A stretch of DNA of 64,000 nt from Streptomyces sp. 11x1. GTDB lineage: Bacteria; Actinomycetota; Actinomycetes; Streptomycetales; Streptomycetaceae. Shown here one piece after another: positions 49,235-57,570 of the stretch. Under the pieces are notes generated by a model. That model had not been told where the DNA came from. It was given only the letters and a program-made list of their open reading frames with translations, and searched no databases. Position 1 is the stretch's first letter, and each line of letters opens with the position of its first letter. The DNA lies in the NCBI RefSeq assembly GCF_032598905.1, contig NZ_CP122458.1:4216001-4280000 (forward strand), written 5' to 3'. The position numbers and the translations under genes were made by a program.

Positions 49235-49936
49235 TCACCTGTGGGACTCGCGCGCCCGGCCGACCTCGCCCTCCCAGCGCCGGTACAGGGTGTGCGGGAC
49301 GCCCGCCGCGTCCAGCGCCCGTCCGGCGACGAAGTCCACCAGGTCCTGGATGTGCGTGGCCCCCGCGTAGAACGCCGGCGACGCGGGCAGTACGGTCGCG
49401 CCCGCCTCGTCCAGGGTCACCAGGTGCCGCAGAGTCTGCCCGTTCAAAGGGGTCTCGCGGACGACGACCACGAGCCGGCGACTTTCCTTGAGGGTGACGC
49501 TCGCCGCCCGTTGCAGCAGGTCCTTGGAGAGTCCGAGGGCCACGCCCGCGACGCACGCCGTCGATGCGGGGACGATCAGCATCCCCTTGACGGGGTACGA
49601 GCCCGAGGACGGTCCGGCTGCCAGGTCGCCGGGGTTCCAGTACCGGACCCGGTCGCCGTGGTCGCCGTCGAGGTCCACGGCGAACGTGCCGGGCTTGCCG
49701 TCCGCGCCACGGGACAGCCATTCCCGCAGGTCGTCACGCCAGTGTGCGTCCCGGAAGGCGATGCCCGTCTCGTCGAGCAGGGTCAGCCGCGAGGCCCGGG
49801 ACACCACGAGGTCGACACTCTCGCCCGCGGCGAGGAGCGCGCGCAGCACGGCCGCGGCGTATGGGGTGCCGGATGCGCCGGACACCCCTACGATCCAAGG
49901 CGTACGCGGCGTCTTCCCTGGCTTGACTGGGTTCAC
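49235..49936 (-). CDS. ubiX: UbiX-family flavin prenyltransferase
   Basis: A 233-residue flavoprotein. The GVSGASGTPYA motif binds FMN and PVKGMLIVPASTACVAGVALG is the family core. It makes prenylated FMN for UbiD-type decarboxylases. In the futalosine pathway this homologue is called MqnM. The GTG at 49936 starts the protein. Its partner ubiD lies 2.2 kb away on the same strand. Confidence 0.9.
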   Translation of the reverse strand: MNPVKPGKTPRTPWIVGVSGASGTPYAAAVLRALLAAGESVDLVVSRASRLTLLDETGIAFRDAHWRDDLREWLSRGADGKPGTFAVDLDGDHGDRVRYWNPGDLAAGPSSGSYPVKGMLIVPASTACVAGVALGLSKDLLQRAASVTLKESRRLVVVVRETPLNGQTLRHLVTLDEAGATVLPASPAFYAGATHIQDLVDFVAGRALDAAGVPHTLYRRWEGEVGRARESHR

Positions 49937-50031
49937 GACACCGAGCCTATCCGGCGCCGCGCGGTGGGAACCGGCCAAGGGGGCCCGGCCGTTTCCACGA
50001 AGGACGGGTGAGGTCGGGACGGGGGTTCGAC

Positions 50032-50700
50032 ATGGCGGGTGGAATGCGCGGGACGCTGGGTCCCGAGCGGCAGTGGTCGCGCGGGGACCGTGCGAAGGCG
50101 GCGGCCAAGCTGATGGTGGGCTGGGTCGCGCTGCTGTGGATCCTGGAGGTCGTCGACGTGGCGACCGGCCACGCGCTGGACGACTTCGGGATAGTGCCGC
50201 GCTCGGTGCCCGAACTGGTCGACGTCGTGCCCGCTTCCTTCATCCACTTCGGCTTCGGCCATGTCGCGGCGAACAGCGTGCCGCTGCTGGTGCTGGGCTT
50301 CCTCGCGGCGCTGGGCGGACTGCGCCGCTTCGCCGCCGTCTGCGCGCTGATCATCGTCGCGGACGGGCTGGGGGTCTGGCTGATATCCCCGGACAACACC
50401 AACACCGCCGGTGCCTCCGGCGTCGTCTTCGGGCTCTTCGGGTTCCTCGTCGTCACCGGCTTCGTCGAGCGCCGGCTGCTGGGGGTCGCGGTAGGTGTCC
50501 TGGTCGCGGCCGTCTGGGGCGGCGCGATCCTCGGCGGCATCGCCCCGAACGCGACCGGGATCAGCTGGCAGGGCCATCTGATCGGGCTGGTGACGGGCGT
50601 GGTGGCGGCGTTCTTGTTCCGCCGCCGGGCGGACGGGGCCGCGCTCAGGGCGCGCCGGGCGACGCGGGGTCCACAGGAAGACGGCTCGTATCGACCGTAA
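50032..50700 (+). CDS. Rhomboid-family intramembrane serine protease
   Basis: A 222-residue polytopic protein. The catalytic Ser129 is in GASG (127-130) and the catalytic His182 in SWQGHLIGL. An N-terminal loop has FIHFGFGHVAANS. About six helices are visible. The ATG at 50032 follows GGGACGGGGG; a GTG 24 bp upstream exists. Its end overlaps the convergent Uma2 gene by 56 bp. Confidence 0.88.
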   Translation: MAGGMRGTLGPERQWSRGDRAKAAAKLMVGWVALLWILEVVDVATGHALDDFGIVPRSVPELVDVVPASFIHFGFGHVAANSVPLLVLGFLAALGGLRRFAAVCALIIVADGLGVWLISPDNTNTAGASGVVFGLFGFLVVTGFVERRLLGVAVGVLVAAVWGGAILGGIAPNATGISWQGHLIGLVTGVVAAFLFRRRADGAALRARRATRGPQEDGSYRP

Positions 50701-51217
50701 GGCGGCCGATCTTGGTCTCCACGGCGAGCTTGCCGCCGTACGCAAGCGTGTCTCGTCCGCGGTAGCCGTCGGGGCCGGGGTTCCAGAGCGTGACGAGATG
50801 AGCCTTCTGCGGGTCGAAGATCAGGTAGTTGGGGATGCCCCGAGAGGCGTACTGCCTGTTCTTGACCTCGTAGTCGTTGCGGATGCTGCTCGGGGAGACC
50901 ACCTCGATGGCGAGCTCAATGAGGTCGGGTGCATAGAAGGTCAGATTCCGGTTCTTCTCGGCTGCTGGGATGAGCGCGAGATCGGGGCAGAACTCGAAGT
51001 CGTCGCTGAAGGGAATGGCCACATCGCTGATGAATCCCCACTCCGGGCCCAGCTGGGCTTCCATCTGTGTCCAGAGCCGCACGATGGTCTCGTTGTGGAA
51101 CGGCCTCAGCGGACTCATCACGATGTTGCCCTCGACAATCTCCATCCGGTATCCGCGGAACATGTCCTCGTACCGGGCGAGCTGCGAGTGCAGGCGGTCA
51201 CTGTCCGAGATGGTCAC
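50645..51217 (-). CDS. Uma2-family (DUF820) PD-(D/E)XK-like protein
   Basis: A 190-residue protein of the Uma2/DUF820 group. The nuclease-fold core is seen in CPDLALIP, PDLIELAIEVVSPSS and KNRQYASRGIPNYLIFDP. The GTG at 51217 has GGGAGGC. These proteins are abundant in Streptomyces and cyanobacteria, with no established role. Confidence 0.85.
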   Translation of the reverse strand: MTISDSDRLHSQLARYEDMFRGYRMEIVEGNIVMSPLRPFHNETIVRLWTQMEAQLGPEWGFISDVAIPFSDDFEFCPDLALIPAAEKNRNLTFYAPDLIELAIEVVSPSSIRNDYEVKNRQYASRGIPNYLIFDPQKAHLVTLWNPGPDGYRGRDTLAYGGKLAVETKIGRLTVDTSRLPVDPASPGAP

Positions 51218-51261
51218 GTCAGCCTCCCTCTCTCTGCACTCGATGGTAGGCCGCACCATAT

Positions 51262-52167
51262 TCAGAAGGTCAGACCCCGAACCAGAAGGTCCAGCAGCGC
51301 ACACACGAACAGGGCAATGCCGATGAACCCGTTGACGGAGAAGAACGCGCGGTTCAGGCGGGACAGGTCGTGCGGGCGCACGATCGTGTGCTCGTACACG
51401 AACGCGCCCGCGACGATCGCCAGCCCCAGCCACAGGAACGCGCCCGCGTCGGTGAGGATCGCGTACCAGACGAAGAGGGCCGTGGTCAGCGTGTGGCAGA
51501 CCCGGGCCGCCCAGACCGCCGCCGGGATGCCGAAGCGGGCCGGGACCGACAGCACGCCGGACTCGCGGTCGGAGTCGACGTCCTGGCAGGCGTAGATGAG
51601 GTCGAAGCCGCCGATCCAGACGCCGACGGCCAGGCCGAGGACGACCGCCTCCCAGGACCACTCCCCCGTGATGGCGAGCCAGCCGCCGACCGGGCCCATG
51701 GCCTGGGCGAGACCGAGGATGGCCTGCGGGTAGTTCGTGAAGCGTTTGCCGTACGGGTAGACCACCATCGGGATCACGGCGACGGGGGCCAGCGCGAGGC
51801 AGAGCGGATTCAGCAGCGCCGCCGAGCCGAGGAAGATCACGACCGCGATCAGGGCGCCGGTCCACGCGTGCTTGACCGACATCGCGCCGGTCACCAGCTC
51901 GCGGTGCGCCGTGCGCGGGTTCCGCGCGTCGATCTCGCGGTCGATGATCCGGTTGACCGCCATCGCGAACGTGCGCAGGCCCACCATGCAGACGGTGACC
52001 AGGAGCAGCCGGACCCAGTGGATGTTGCCGTCCAGCCGGAACATGGCCGTGAGCGCGGCGATGTACGCGAAGGGCAGCGCGAAGATCGAGTGTTCGATCA
52101 TCACGAGGCGGAGGAAGGCCTTGGTGCGGCCCGGTTGCTGCGGAAGGGCCGCCGACGCGCTGGTCAC
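51262..52167 (-). CDS. mqnP: UbiA-family polyprenyltransferase of menaquinone synthesis
   Basis: A 301-residue membrane prenyltransferase. The first Asp-rich motif is NRIIDREIDARNPRT and the second is DLIYACQDVDSDRESG. About eight helices are present. It prenylates 1,4-dihydroxy-6-naphthoate or its derivative in the futalosine pathway. The GTG at 52167 overlaps the ubiD stop by 4 bp, so the two are coupled. Confidence 0.92.
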   Translation of the reverse strand: MTSASAALPQQPGRTKAFLRLVMIEHSIFALPFAYIAALTAMFRLDGNIHWVRLLLVTVCMVGLRTFAMAVNRIIDREIDARNPRTAHRELVTGAMSVKHAWTGALIAVVIFLGSAALLNPLCLALAPVAVIPMVVYPYGKRFTNYPQAILGLAQAMGPVGGWLAITGEWSWEAVVLGLAVGVWIGGFDLIYACQDVDSDRESGVLSVPARFGIPAAVWAARVCHTLTTALFVWYAILTDAGAFLWLGLAIVAGAFVYEHTIVRPHDLSRLNRAFFSVNGFIGIALFVCALLDLLVRGLTF

Positions 52168-53621
52168 AGGCCGTACTCCTTCCAGCGGCGGTCGACGAGC
52201 GCCGCCGTGGCCGGGTCGGACTCGACCATGTCGGGCCAGCCGCCGTCCCGGGTGTAGCCCTCCTCGATCCACTTCCTGGTGGCGTCGATGCCGGCCTTGC
52301 CGCCCCAGAACTGCTGGTAGGAAGCGTGGTCCAGATGGTCCACCGGGCCCTCGACGATCGACAGGTCGCGGGAGTAGTCCGTGTTGCCCAGCGCCCGCCA
52401 GGCCACCTCGTGCAGGTCGTGCACGTCACAGTCGGAGTCGACCACCACGATCAGCTTGGTCAGGGACATCATGTGGGCGCCCCAGATCGCGTGCATGACC
52501 TTCTGCGCGTGCTTGGGGTACTTCTTGTCGATCGAGATGATCGCGCAGTTGTGGAAGCCGCCCGCCTCGGGGAGGTGGTAGTCCACGATGTCCGGCACGA
52601 TGATTTTGAGGAGGGGGAGGAAGAAGCGTTCCGTCGCCCGTCCCAGCGGTCCGTCCTCGGTCGGCGGCCGACCGACCACGATCGACTGGAGCAACGGCCG
52701 CTTCCGCATCGTCACACAGTCGATCTTCAGCGCGGGGAACGGTTCCTGCGGGGTGTAGAAGCCGGTGTGGTCGCCGAACGGGCCCTCGGGGAGCATCTCG
52801 CCGGGCTCCAGCCAGCCCTCGATCACGACCTCGGCGTTCGCCGGCACCTGCAGCGGCACCGTCTTGCAGTCGACCATCTCGATCCGCTTGCCCGCGACGA
52901 ACCCGGCGAACAGGTACTCGTCGATGTCTCCGGGGAGCGGGGCGGTGGAGGCGTAGGTCACGGCGGGCGGGCAGCCGAAGGCGATGGCGACCGGCAGGCG
53001 TTCGCCGCGCTTGGCGGCCACCTGGTAGTGGTTGCGGCTGTCCTTGTGGATCTGCCAGTGCATGCCGATGGTGCGCTTGTCGTGGCGCTGGAGGCGGTAG
53101 AGGCCGAGGTTGCGTACGCCGGTCTCGGGGTGCTTGGTGTGGGTGAGCCCCAGGTTGAAGAAGGAGCCGCCGTCCTTGGGCCAGGTGAAGAGGGCCGGGA
53201 GCAGGTCCAGGTCCACGTCGTCGCCCTGGAGGACCACCTCCTGCACGGGCGCGCTGTCCGCCTTCACCTTCTTCGGCGGGACGTGCGCCATCGCGCCGAG
53301 CTTGCCGAACGCCTCACGCACGCCCACGAAGCCCTGGGGCAGTTCGGGCTTGAGCAGGCCGCCGATCTTCTCGCTGATCTCGCCGTACGACTTCAGGCCG
53401 AGGGCCTTCAGCAGGCGGCGGTCGGTGCCGAAGACGTTCATCGCGAGGGGCATCGAGGAGCCCTTCACGTTCTCGAAGAGCAGGGCGGGGCCGCCGGCCT
53501 TGTTGACCCGGTCGACGATCTCCCCGACCTCCAGGTAGGGGTCGACTTCGGCCTTGATGCGCTTGAGATCGCCCTCGCGCTCCAGTGCGCGGAGCAGGGA
53601 GCGAAGATCGTCGTAAGCCAT
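52164..53621 (-). CDS. ubiD: UbiD-family decarboxylase of menaquinone synthesis
   Basis: A 485-residue prenyl-FMN-dependent decarboxylase. Family marks include the metal/phosphate-binding NLGLYRLQ and MHWQIHKDSRNHY segments and the EGPFGDHTGFYTP motif. In the futalosine route the homologue is MqnL. It starts at ATG 53621. It needs the cofactor made by UbiX, encoded nearby. Confidence 0.93.
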   Translation of the reverse strand: MAYDDLRSLLRALEREGDLKRIKAEVDPYLEVGEIVDRVNKAGGPALLFENVKGSSMPLAMNVFGTDRRLLKALGLKSYGEISEKIGGLLKPELPQGFVGVREAFGKLGAMAHVPPKKVKADSAPVQEVVLQGDDVDLDLLPALFTWPKDGGSFFNLGLTHTKHPETGVRNLGLYRLQRHDKRTIGMHWQIHKDSRNHYQVAAKRGERLPVAIAFGCPPAVTYASTAPLPGDIDEYLFAGFVAGKRIEMVDCKTVPLQVPANAEVVIEGWLEPGEMLPEGPFGDHTGFYTPQEPFPALKIDCVTMRKRPLLQSIVVGRPPTEDGPLGRATERFFLPLLKIIVPDIVDYHLPEAGGFHNCAIISIDKKYPKHAQKVMHAIWGAHMMSLTKLIVVVDSDCDVHDLHEVAWRALGNTDYSRDLSIVEGPVDHLDHASYQQFWGGKAGIDATRKWIEEGYTRDGGWPDMVESDPATAALVDRRWKEYGL

Positions 53622-53715
53622 GGGGTCCAGTATCCCCGAGGGGCTACCCTGGCCCCGTCACGGGGCCCCGAGCACGGCCCCGATGTCACTTCCACCGCTT
53701 CCAGGGGGCCGTTCC

Positions 53716-54162
53716 ATGCTCAGGCTGTTGATGTACCTCGTGCCGTGGGCGCTGACCATCTACGCGTTCATCGACTGCCTCAACACCCCCGAGGACGAGG
53801 CGAAGCACCTGCCGAAGATCGCATGGGTCTTCATCATCCTGCTCTTCTGGATCGTCGGCCCGATCGCCTGGCTCGCCGCGGGCAAGCTCCGCAACGTGCC
53901 GGCCGGCGGCCGCACGCCCTCCGAATGGCACCGCAACCACCGCACGCAGTACGTCGCGCCCGACGACAACCCCGAGTTCCTGAAGTCGCTCGCCGAGGAC
54001 AACAAGAAGGACGATTCGCTGCTCAAGAGCTGGGAGGCCGACCTGCGCCGCCGCGAGGAGGAACTGAAGCGGGGGGAGCGGAAGGAGCCGGAGGGCGGCG
54101 CGAAGGGTGAGAAGGGCGAGACCGGCGAGAAGCGGGACAGGAAGGACGGCGAGGAGGCGTAG
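53716..54162 (+). CDS. PLDc_N-domain membrane protein
   Basis: A 148-residue protein with two membrane helices (LLMYLVPWALTIYAFIDCL and IAWVFIILLFWIVGPIAWLA), the layout of the cardiolipin synthase N-terminal (PLDc_N) domain without the phospholipase part. A charged Lys/Glu-rich tail follows. The ATG at 53716 is preceded by GGGGGCC. Divergent from ubiD. Function unknown. Confidence 0.82.
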   Translation: MLRLLMYLVPWALTIYAFIDCLNTPEDEAKHLPKIAWVFIILLFWIVGPIAWLAAGKLRNVPAGGRTPSEWHRNHRTQYVAPDDNPEFLKSLAEDNKKDDSLLKSWEADLRRREEELKRGERKEPEGGAKGEKGETGEKRDRKDGEEA

Positions 54163-54200
54163 CGCGGGGGCGGACAGCGGTCGGAGGTCAGCTGTCGCCG

Positions 54201-54235
54201 AGTGGGGGCTGGTCGCGCAGTTCCCCGCGCCCGAT
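54201..54235. repeat. Intergenic repeat, single arm, copy 4
   Basis: AGTGGGGGCTGGTCGCGCAG followed by TTCCCCGCGCCC, directly next to the stop codon of the following minus-strand gene. The partner arm is missing. Confidence 0.6.
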
Positions 54236-54237
54236 GG

Positions 54238-54672
54238 TCAGTCGGTCGGCTCGTGCCCCTTCTTGTCCACGACGCCGACCTCCACGGAGACCTTCGACAC
54301 GCCCTGGGTCCTGATGCACAGGAACTGGTCGTCGCGTACGGGCGTGGGTTCGCCCTCCGTCGCGGCCCCGGCGACGCGCTGGAGCAGCCCGGCCACGTCC
54401 TCGTCGTCGGCGGGTCCCCGGTCGACCAACCCGGTCGCGACCGCGGTGGCGAGGACGGTGGCCACGCCGAGCGGGAGCGTGACGGCGGCGAAGCGGCGGC
54501 GCGTGCGCGTGCGGGCCGTCGGCTCACGCGTGCCGGTGATCCGGACGGTGACCTCGCCGGTCAGCTCCTGCATGAGGTGGTCCTCCAGCCGTGTCAGCCG
54601 GTCGTCGGAGAGGCGCGGGTCGCCCGGACTCGGCAACAGCCGTGCCAGTTCGTCATGTTCCGCAGCACTCAC
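54238..54672 (-). CDS. Short membrane protein of CU044_5270-like type, possibly truncated
   Basis: A 144-residue protein. An N-terminal cytoplasmic part (SAAEHDELARLLPSPGD) is followed by one membrane helix (AAVTLPLGVATVLATAVATG) and an external segment with DDQFLCIRTQGVSKVSVEV. That pattern begins like larger anti-sigma-like CU044_5270 proteins but ends early, exactly at the repeat arm at 54201-54235. A longer gene may have lost its 3' half. The GTG at 54672 is the start. Confidence 0.5.
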   Translation of the reverse strand: MSAAEHDELARLLPSPGDPRLSDDRLTRLEDHLMQELTGEVTVRITGTREPTARTRTRRRFAAVTLPLGVATVLATAVATGLVDRGPADDEDVAGLLQRVAGAATEGEPTPVRDDQFLCIRTQGVSKVSVEVGVVDKKGHEPTD

Positions 54673-54751
54673 CCTGAGCCCCCGGTCACTCAGGAATCCG
54701 CCTCGTTCCCTCGCCACACCCGCACGCCGAATAGCCTTAGCCTTCCACTCG

Positions 54752-55552
54752 ATGCCTGAACCCGGACCACCTCCCAGTGCCCCCGCCCCCGCCCCCGTCT
54801 CCACCCCCGTCCGCCTCCGTCCCGTCGACCTCGCCCGGCTCTCCGGTGTCTCCACGCAGCAGATCCGCAACTACGAGGAGGCGGGGGTGCTGCCGCCGGT
54901 GCCGCGTACGGACTCGGGGTACCGGATCTTCGGCGACGCGCACCGGCGGGCGCTGCTGACGTACCGGGCGCTGTCGAAGGGGTACGGGGCGGTCGTGGCC
55001 ACGCGGATCATGCGGACCGTGCACGAGGGGGACGTACCGGGGGCGCTGGCGCTGGTGGACGAGGCGCACGCGGCGCTGCACGCGGAGCGGGTGTCGTTGC
55101 GCACGACCGGGGAGGCGCTCCGGGCGCTGGCCGGGGAGCCGCCCGAGGACGACGTGCCCGCGGCCGACCTGCTGATCGGCGAGGTCGCGGCGCTGCTCGG
55201 CGTGCGGACGTCGACGCTGCGGGTCTGGGAGGCCGCCGGCCTGCTCTCCCCCGTGCGGGACCGGGGCACCGGCTACCGCCACTACGCCCCCGACGAGGTA
55301 CGCGACGCCCGTTTCATCCTCGCCCTCCGCCGCAGCCACTACCTCCTCGACGACATCCGGCCCATCCTCGAAGACCTCCGCGCGGAGGGCGGCACGGAGG
55401 CCCTCCGCACCGCGATCACCACCCGCGGCGCCGAGCTGACCGCCCGCACGGCGGCCATGCTGGAGGGCGCCGGCCACCTGCACACGTACCTGTGCCCGCC
55501 CGCCGCCGAGCCGCCCGCGGCGGCCCCGGAGCGCCCGCCGCGCGACCTCTGA
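54752..55552 (+). CDS. Tandem MerR-family regulator
   Basis: A 266-residue protein with two MerR helix-turn-helix units. The first is RPVDLARLSGVSTQQIRNYE at about 22-90, and the second is IGEVAALLGVRTSTLRVWE at about 136-205. Each has the MerR Gly-Tyr-Arg motif (SGYRIFG, TGYRHYA). No Cys-rich metal site is visible. The ATG at 54752 is the start. Divergent from the membrane protein gene. The ligand is unknown. Confidence 0.88.
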   Translation: MPEPGPPPSAPAPAPVSTPVRLRPVDLARLSGVSTQQIRNYEEAGVLPPVPRTDSGYRIFGDAHRRALLTYRALSKGYGAVVATRIMRTVHEGDVPGALALVDEAHAALHAERVSLRTTGEALRALAGEPPEDDVPAADLLIGEVAALLGVRTSTLRVWEAAGLLSPVRDRGTGYRHYAPDEVRDARFILALRRSHYLLDDIRPILEDLRAEGGTEALRTAITTRGAELTARTAAMLEGAGHLHTYLCPPAAEPPAAAPERPPRDL

Positions 55553-55946
55553 GCGCCACCCCGCGCGCCCATGAGCATCACCCGTGGTGGCGTATACCTC
55601 ATCCAGGCTTGATGATGGACAAAGGGTAAGAAAGCGACGATTGCGAACGGCCGGGAGTCGGAGAAGCGCCGCTCCTCCTCGCGGCGGGCGTCCGCCGAGG
55701 AGCGGGCCTCCGTACCCGAGGCCATGCGGAGCGCGATCGAACAGCTCTCCCCCAGTCACTCGGGCGCGCTCGCGAGTCCGGTTCCCACGACGGAACTCTG
55801 CGACCGCTACGACCTCAGCTTCGACGACCTCAACCCCGGCCTCGGCCCCCACCTGGGCACCCTCCTCCTCCCCCGCCCCTCCCGCTCCCCCGATCCCGCG
55901 TCGCGTCGCGCACGTGACCGCGGCGCGACGCGGGCAGAGTGAGTTC
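55553..55946. other. Region between the MerR gene and the deaminase gene
   Basis: 394 bp. A plus-strand frame from about 55622 to 55942 has Streptomyces-like codon use (an ATG at 55724 would give MRSAIEQLSPSHSG and onward, 72 aa), but it has no start with a ribosome site upstream and no recognisable family. It may be a gene remnant. Nothing else is seen. Confidence 0.35.
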
Positions 55947-56474
55947 ATGGACCAGGACAAGGACCGGGACCAAGGTCAAGGCCAGGTACGCGCGTGGCTC
56001 GCCACCGCCGTCGAGGAGGCGCGGGCTGGGCTGGCCGAGGGTGGCATCCCGATCGGGGCCGCGCTCTACGGACCGGACGGCCGCCTGCTCGGGCGCGGGC
56101 ACAACCGCCGCGTCCAGGACGGCGATCCGTCCACGCACGCCGAGACGGCGGCGTTCCGCGCGGCGGGGCGGCAGAGGACGTACCGCGGTACGACGATGGT
56201 GACGACGCTCTCGCCCTGCTGGTACTGCTCCGGCCTGGTGCGGCAGTTCGGGATCTCGCGGGTGGTGGTCGGCGAGGCCACCACCTTCCATGGCGGCCAC
56301 GACTGGCTCGCCGAGCACGGCGTGGAGGTCCTGGTGCTGGACGACCCGGAGTGCGTGGCCCTGATGCGGGACTTCATCGAGCACCACCCGGCTCTATGGA
56401 ACGAGGACATCGGTGACGCGAGTGACGCCAAAGACATCATCGAAGCCGGAGACATCAGTGACGCCGGGCGTTAG
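55947..56474 (+). CDS. Cytidine/deoxycytidylate-type nucleoside deaminase
   Basis: A 175-residue zinc deaminase. The zinc/catalytic motif is HAE (His64, Glu66) with PCWYC (Cys91, Cys94), as in yeast-type cytosine deaminases and guanine/tRNA-type relatives. The ATG at 55947 starts the protein. The last ~25 residues are an acidic Asp/Ile/Ala tail that overlaps the next gene by 17 bp. Substrate not determinable by eye. Confidence 0.85.
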   Translation: MDQDKDRDQGQGQVRAWLATAVEEARAGLAEGGIPIGAALYGPDGRLLGRGHNRRVQDGDPSTHAETAAFRAAGRQRTYRGTTMVTTLSPCWYCSGLVRQFGISRVVVGEATTFHGGHDWLAEHGVEVLVLDDPECVALMRDFIEHHPALWNEDIGDASDAKDIIEAGDISDAGR

Positions 56475-57435
56475 GCCACCCCGGGTCCCCACCATCGATC
56501 TGCACCCCTGGCTCGGCGGCGGCCCCGAGGACCGCGCCAGGATCGCCCGGACCGTGGACGAGGCGCTCCAGAGCGCCGGTTTCCTGCTCGTCACCGGCCA
56601 CGGGGTCGACCCGGCGCTCCGGACGCGTGTCCGGGAGGCCGCCCGGAGATTCTTCGTCCTGCCCGTCGAGGCCAAGCAGGCGTACGAGGTGAAGGTCGGC
56701 GGGCGCGGCTGGCTGGGGCCCGGCGCCGAGGCGAACGGGTACGCCGAGGGTACGGAGACCCCGCCGGACCTCAAGGAGTCGCTGACGTTCGCGACGCACG
56801 AGCCGTTCGACGACCCGGCCGTGAACGCGGAGTGGTACGCGCCGAACGTGTGGCCGGCGGAGGTGCCGGAGCTGCGGGCGCTCTGCGAGGAGTACCTGGC
56901 GCGGATGGGCGAGTTGGAGAACCTGCTGCTCTCGCTCCTCGGGGAGGCGCTCGGGCTGGAGCCGGACTTCTTCTCCCGCCACATGAGCCACCCCACCTAC
57001 GGCTTCAACATCAACTGGTACCCGGGCACGGACGTCATCGGCGACCCCGTGCCGGGCCAGTTCCGGATCGGCCCGCACACCGACTTCGGCACGGTGACCA
57101 TCCTCGACCGGCAGGCCGGCAAGGGCGGGCTCCAGGTGTACACGGACGAGGGCGGCTGGGAGGACGCCCCGTACGACCCGGACGCCCTCACCATCAACAT
57201 CGGTGATCTGATGGCCCGTTGGACCGGTGACCGCTGGCGTTCCGGGCGCCACCGCGTCCTGCCGCCCCCGGCCGACGAGCCGTCCGAGGAGCTGATGTCG
57301 CTGGTCTACTTCGGTGAGTGCACGCCCGGCACGATCGTGGAGTCCGTACCGGCGCCGGTCGGACGGGTGGCGTATCCGCCGGTGGACTCGCACGTGTACC
57401 TGCGGGCGCAACTGGACTCGATCACCGTCGACTGA
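56458..57435 (+). CDS. Isopenicillin-N-synthase-like 2OG/Fe(II) oxygenase
   Basis: A 325-residue non-haem iron oxygenase. The N-terminal DIOX_N part contains DLHPWLGG and FLLVTGHGV. The iron ligands are His207 and Asp209 (GPHTDFG) and His265 (SGRHRVL). The downstream Arg-x-Ser of classic 2OG enzymes is replaced by a SLVYF segment. The GTG at 56458 has a GGAG site. Overlap with the deaminase suggests the two act together. Confidence 0.88.
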   Translation: MTPGVRPPRVPTIDLHPWLGGGPEDRARIARTVDEALQSAGFLLVTGHGVDPALRTRVREAARRFFVLPVEAKQAYEVKVGGRGWLGPGAEANGYAEGTETPPDLKESLTFATHEPFDDPAVNAEWYAPNVWPAEVPELRALCEEYLARMGELENLLLSLLGEALGLEPDFFSRHMSHPTYGFNINWYPGTDVIGDPVPGQFRIGPHTDFGTVTILDRQAGKGGLQVYTDEGGWEDAPYDPDALTINIGDLMARWTGDRWRSGRHRVLPPPADEPSEELMSLVYFGECTPGTIVESVPAPVGRVAYPPVDSHVYLRAQLDSITVD

Positions 57436-57485
57436 CCGCCCCTGGGGAACCCGTACGCCCCGCATCCCGTCTTCCCCCGCGTCAC

Positions 57486-57509
57486 CTTGTATCGAGTGTT
57501 TGACACAAG
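57486..57509. promoter_or_regulatory. YtrA-type operator 1
   Basis: CTTGTATC-N8-GACACAAG is a near-perfect palindrome of 24 bp. It contains TTGACA (57500-57505), a likely -35 box. Its centre is 40 bp from operator 2. Confidence 0.6.
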
Positions 57510-57525
57510 ATCCCACCCACGGCAT

Positions 57526-57549
57526 CTTGTACTCACCGCTTGATACAAG
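57526..57549. promoter_or_regulatory. YtrA-type operator 2
   Basis: CTTGTACT-N8-GATACAAG repeats the same motif. It lies across the likely -10/+1 region, just before the start of the membrane protein gene. Together the two sites form an autorepressed promoter for the downstream GntR operon. Confidence 0.6.
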
Positions 57550-57570
57550 ATGATCCGGGGGGATCTCTCC

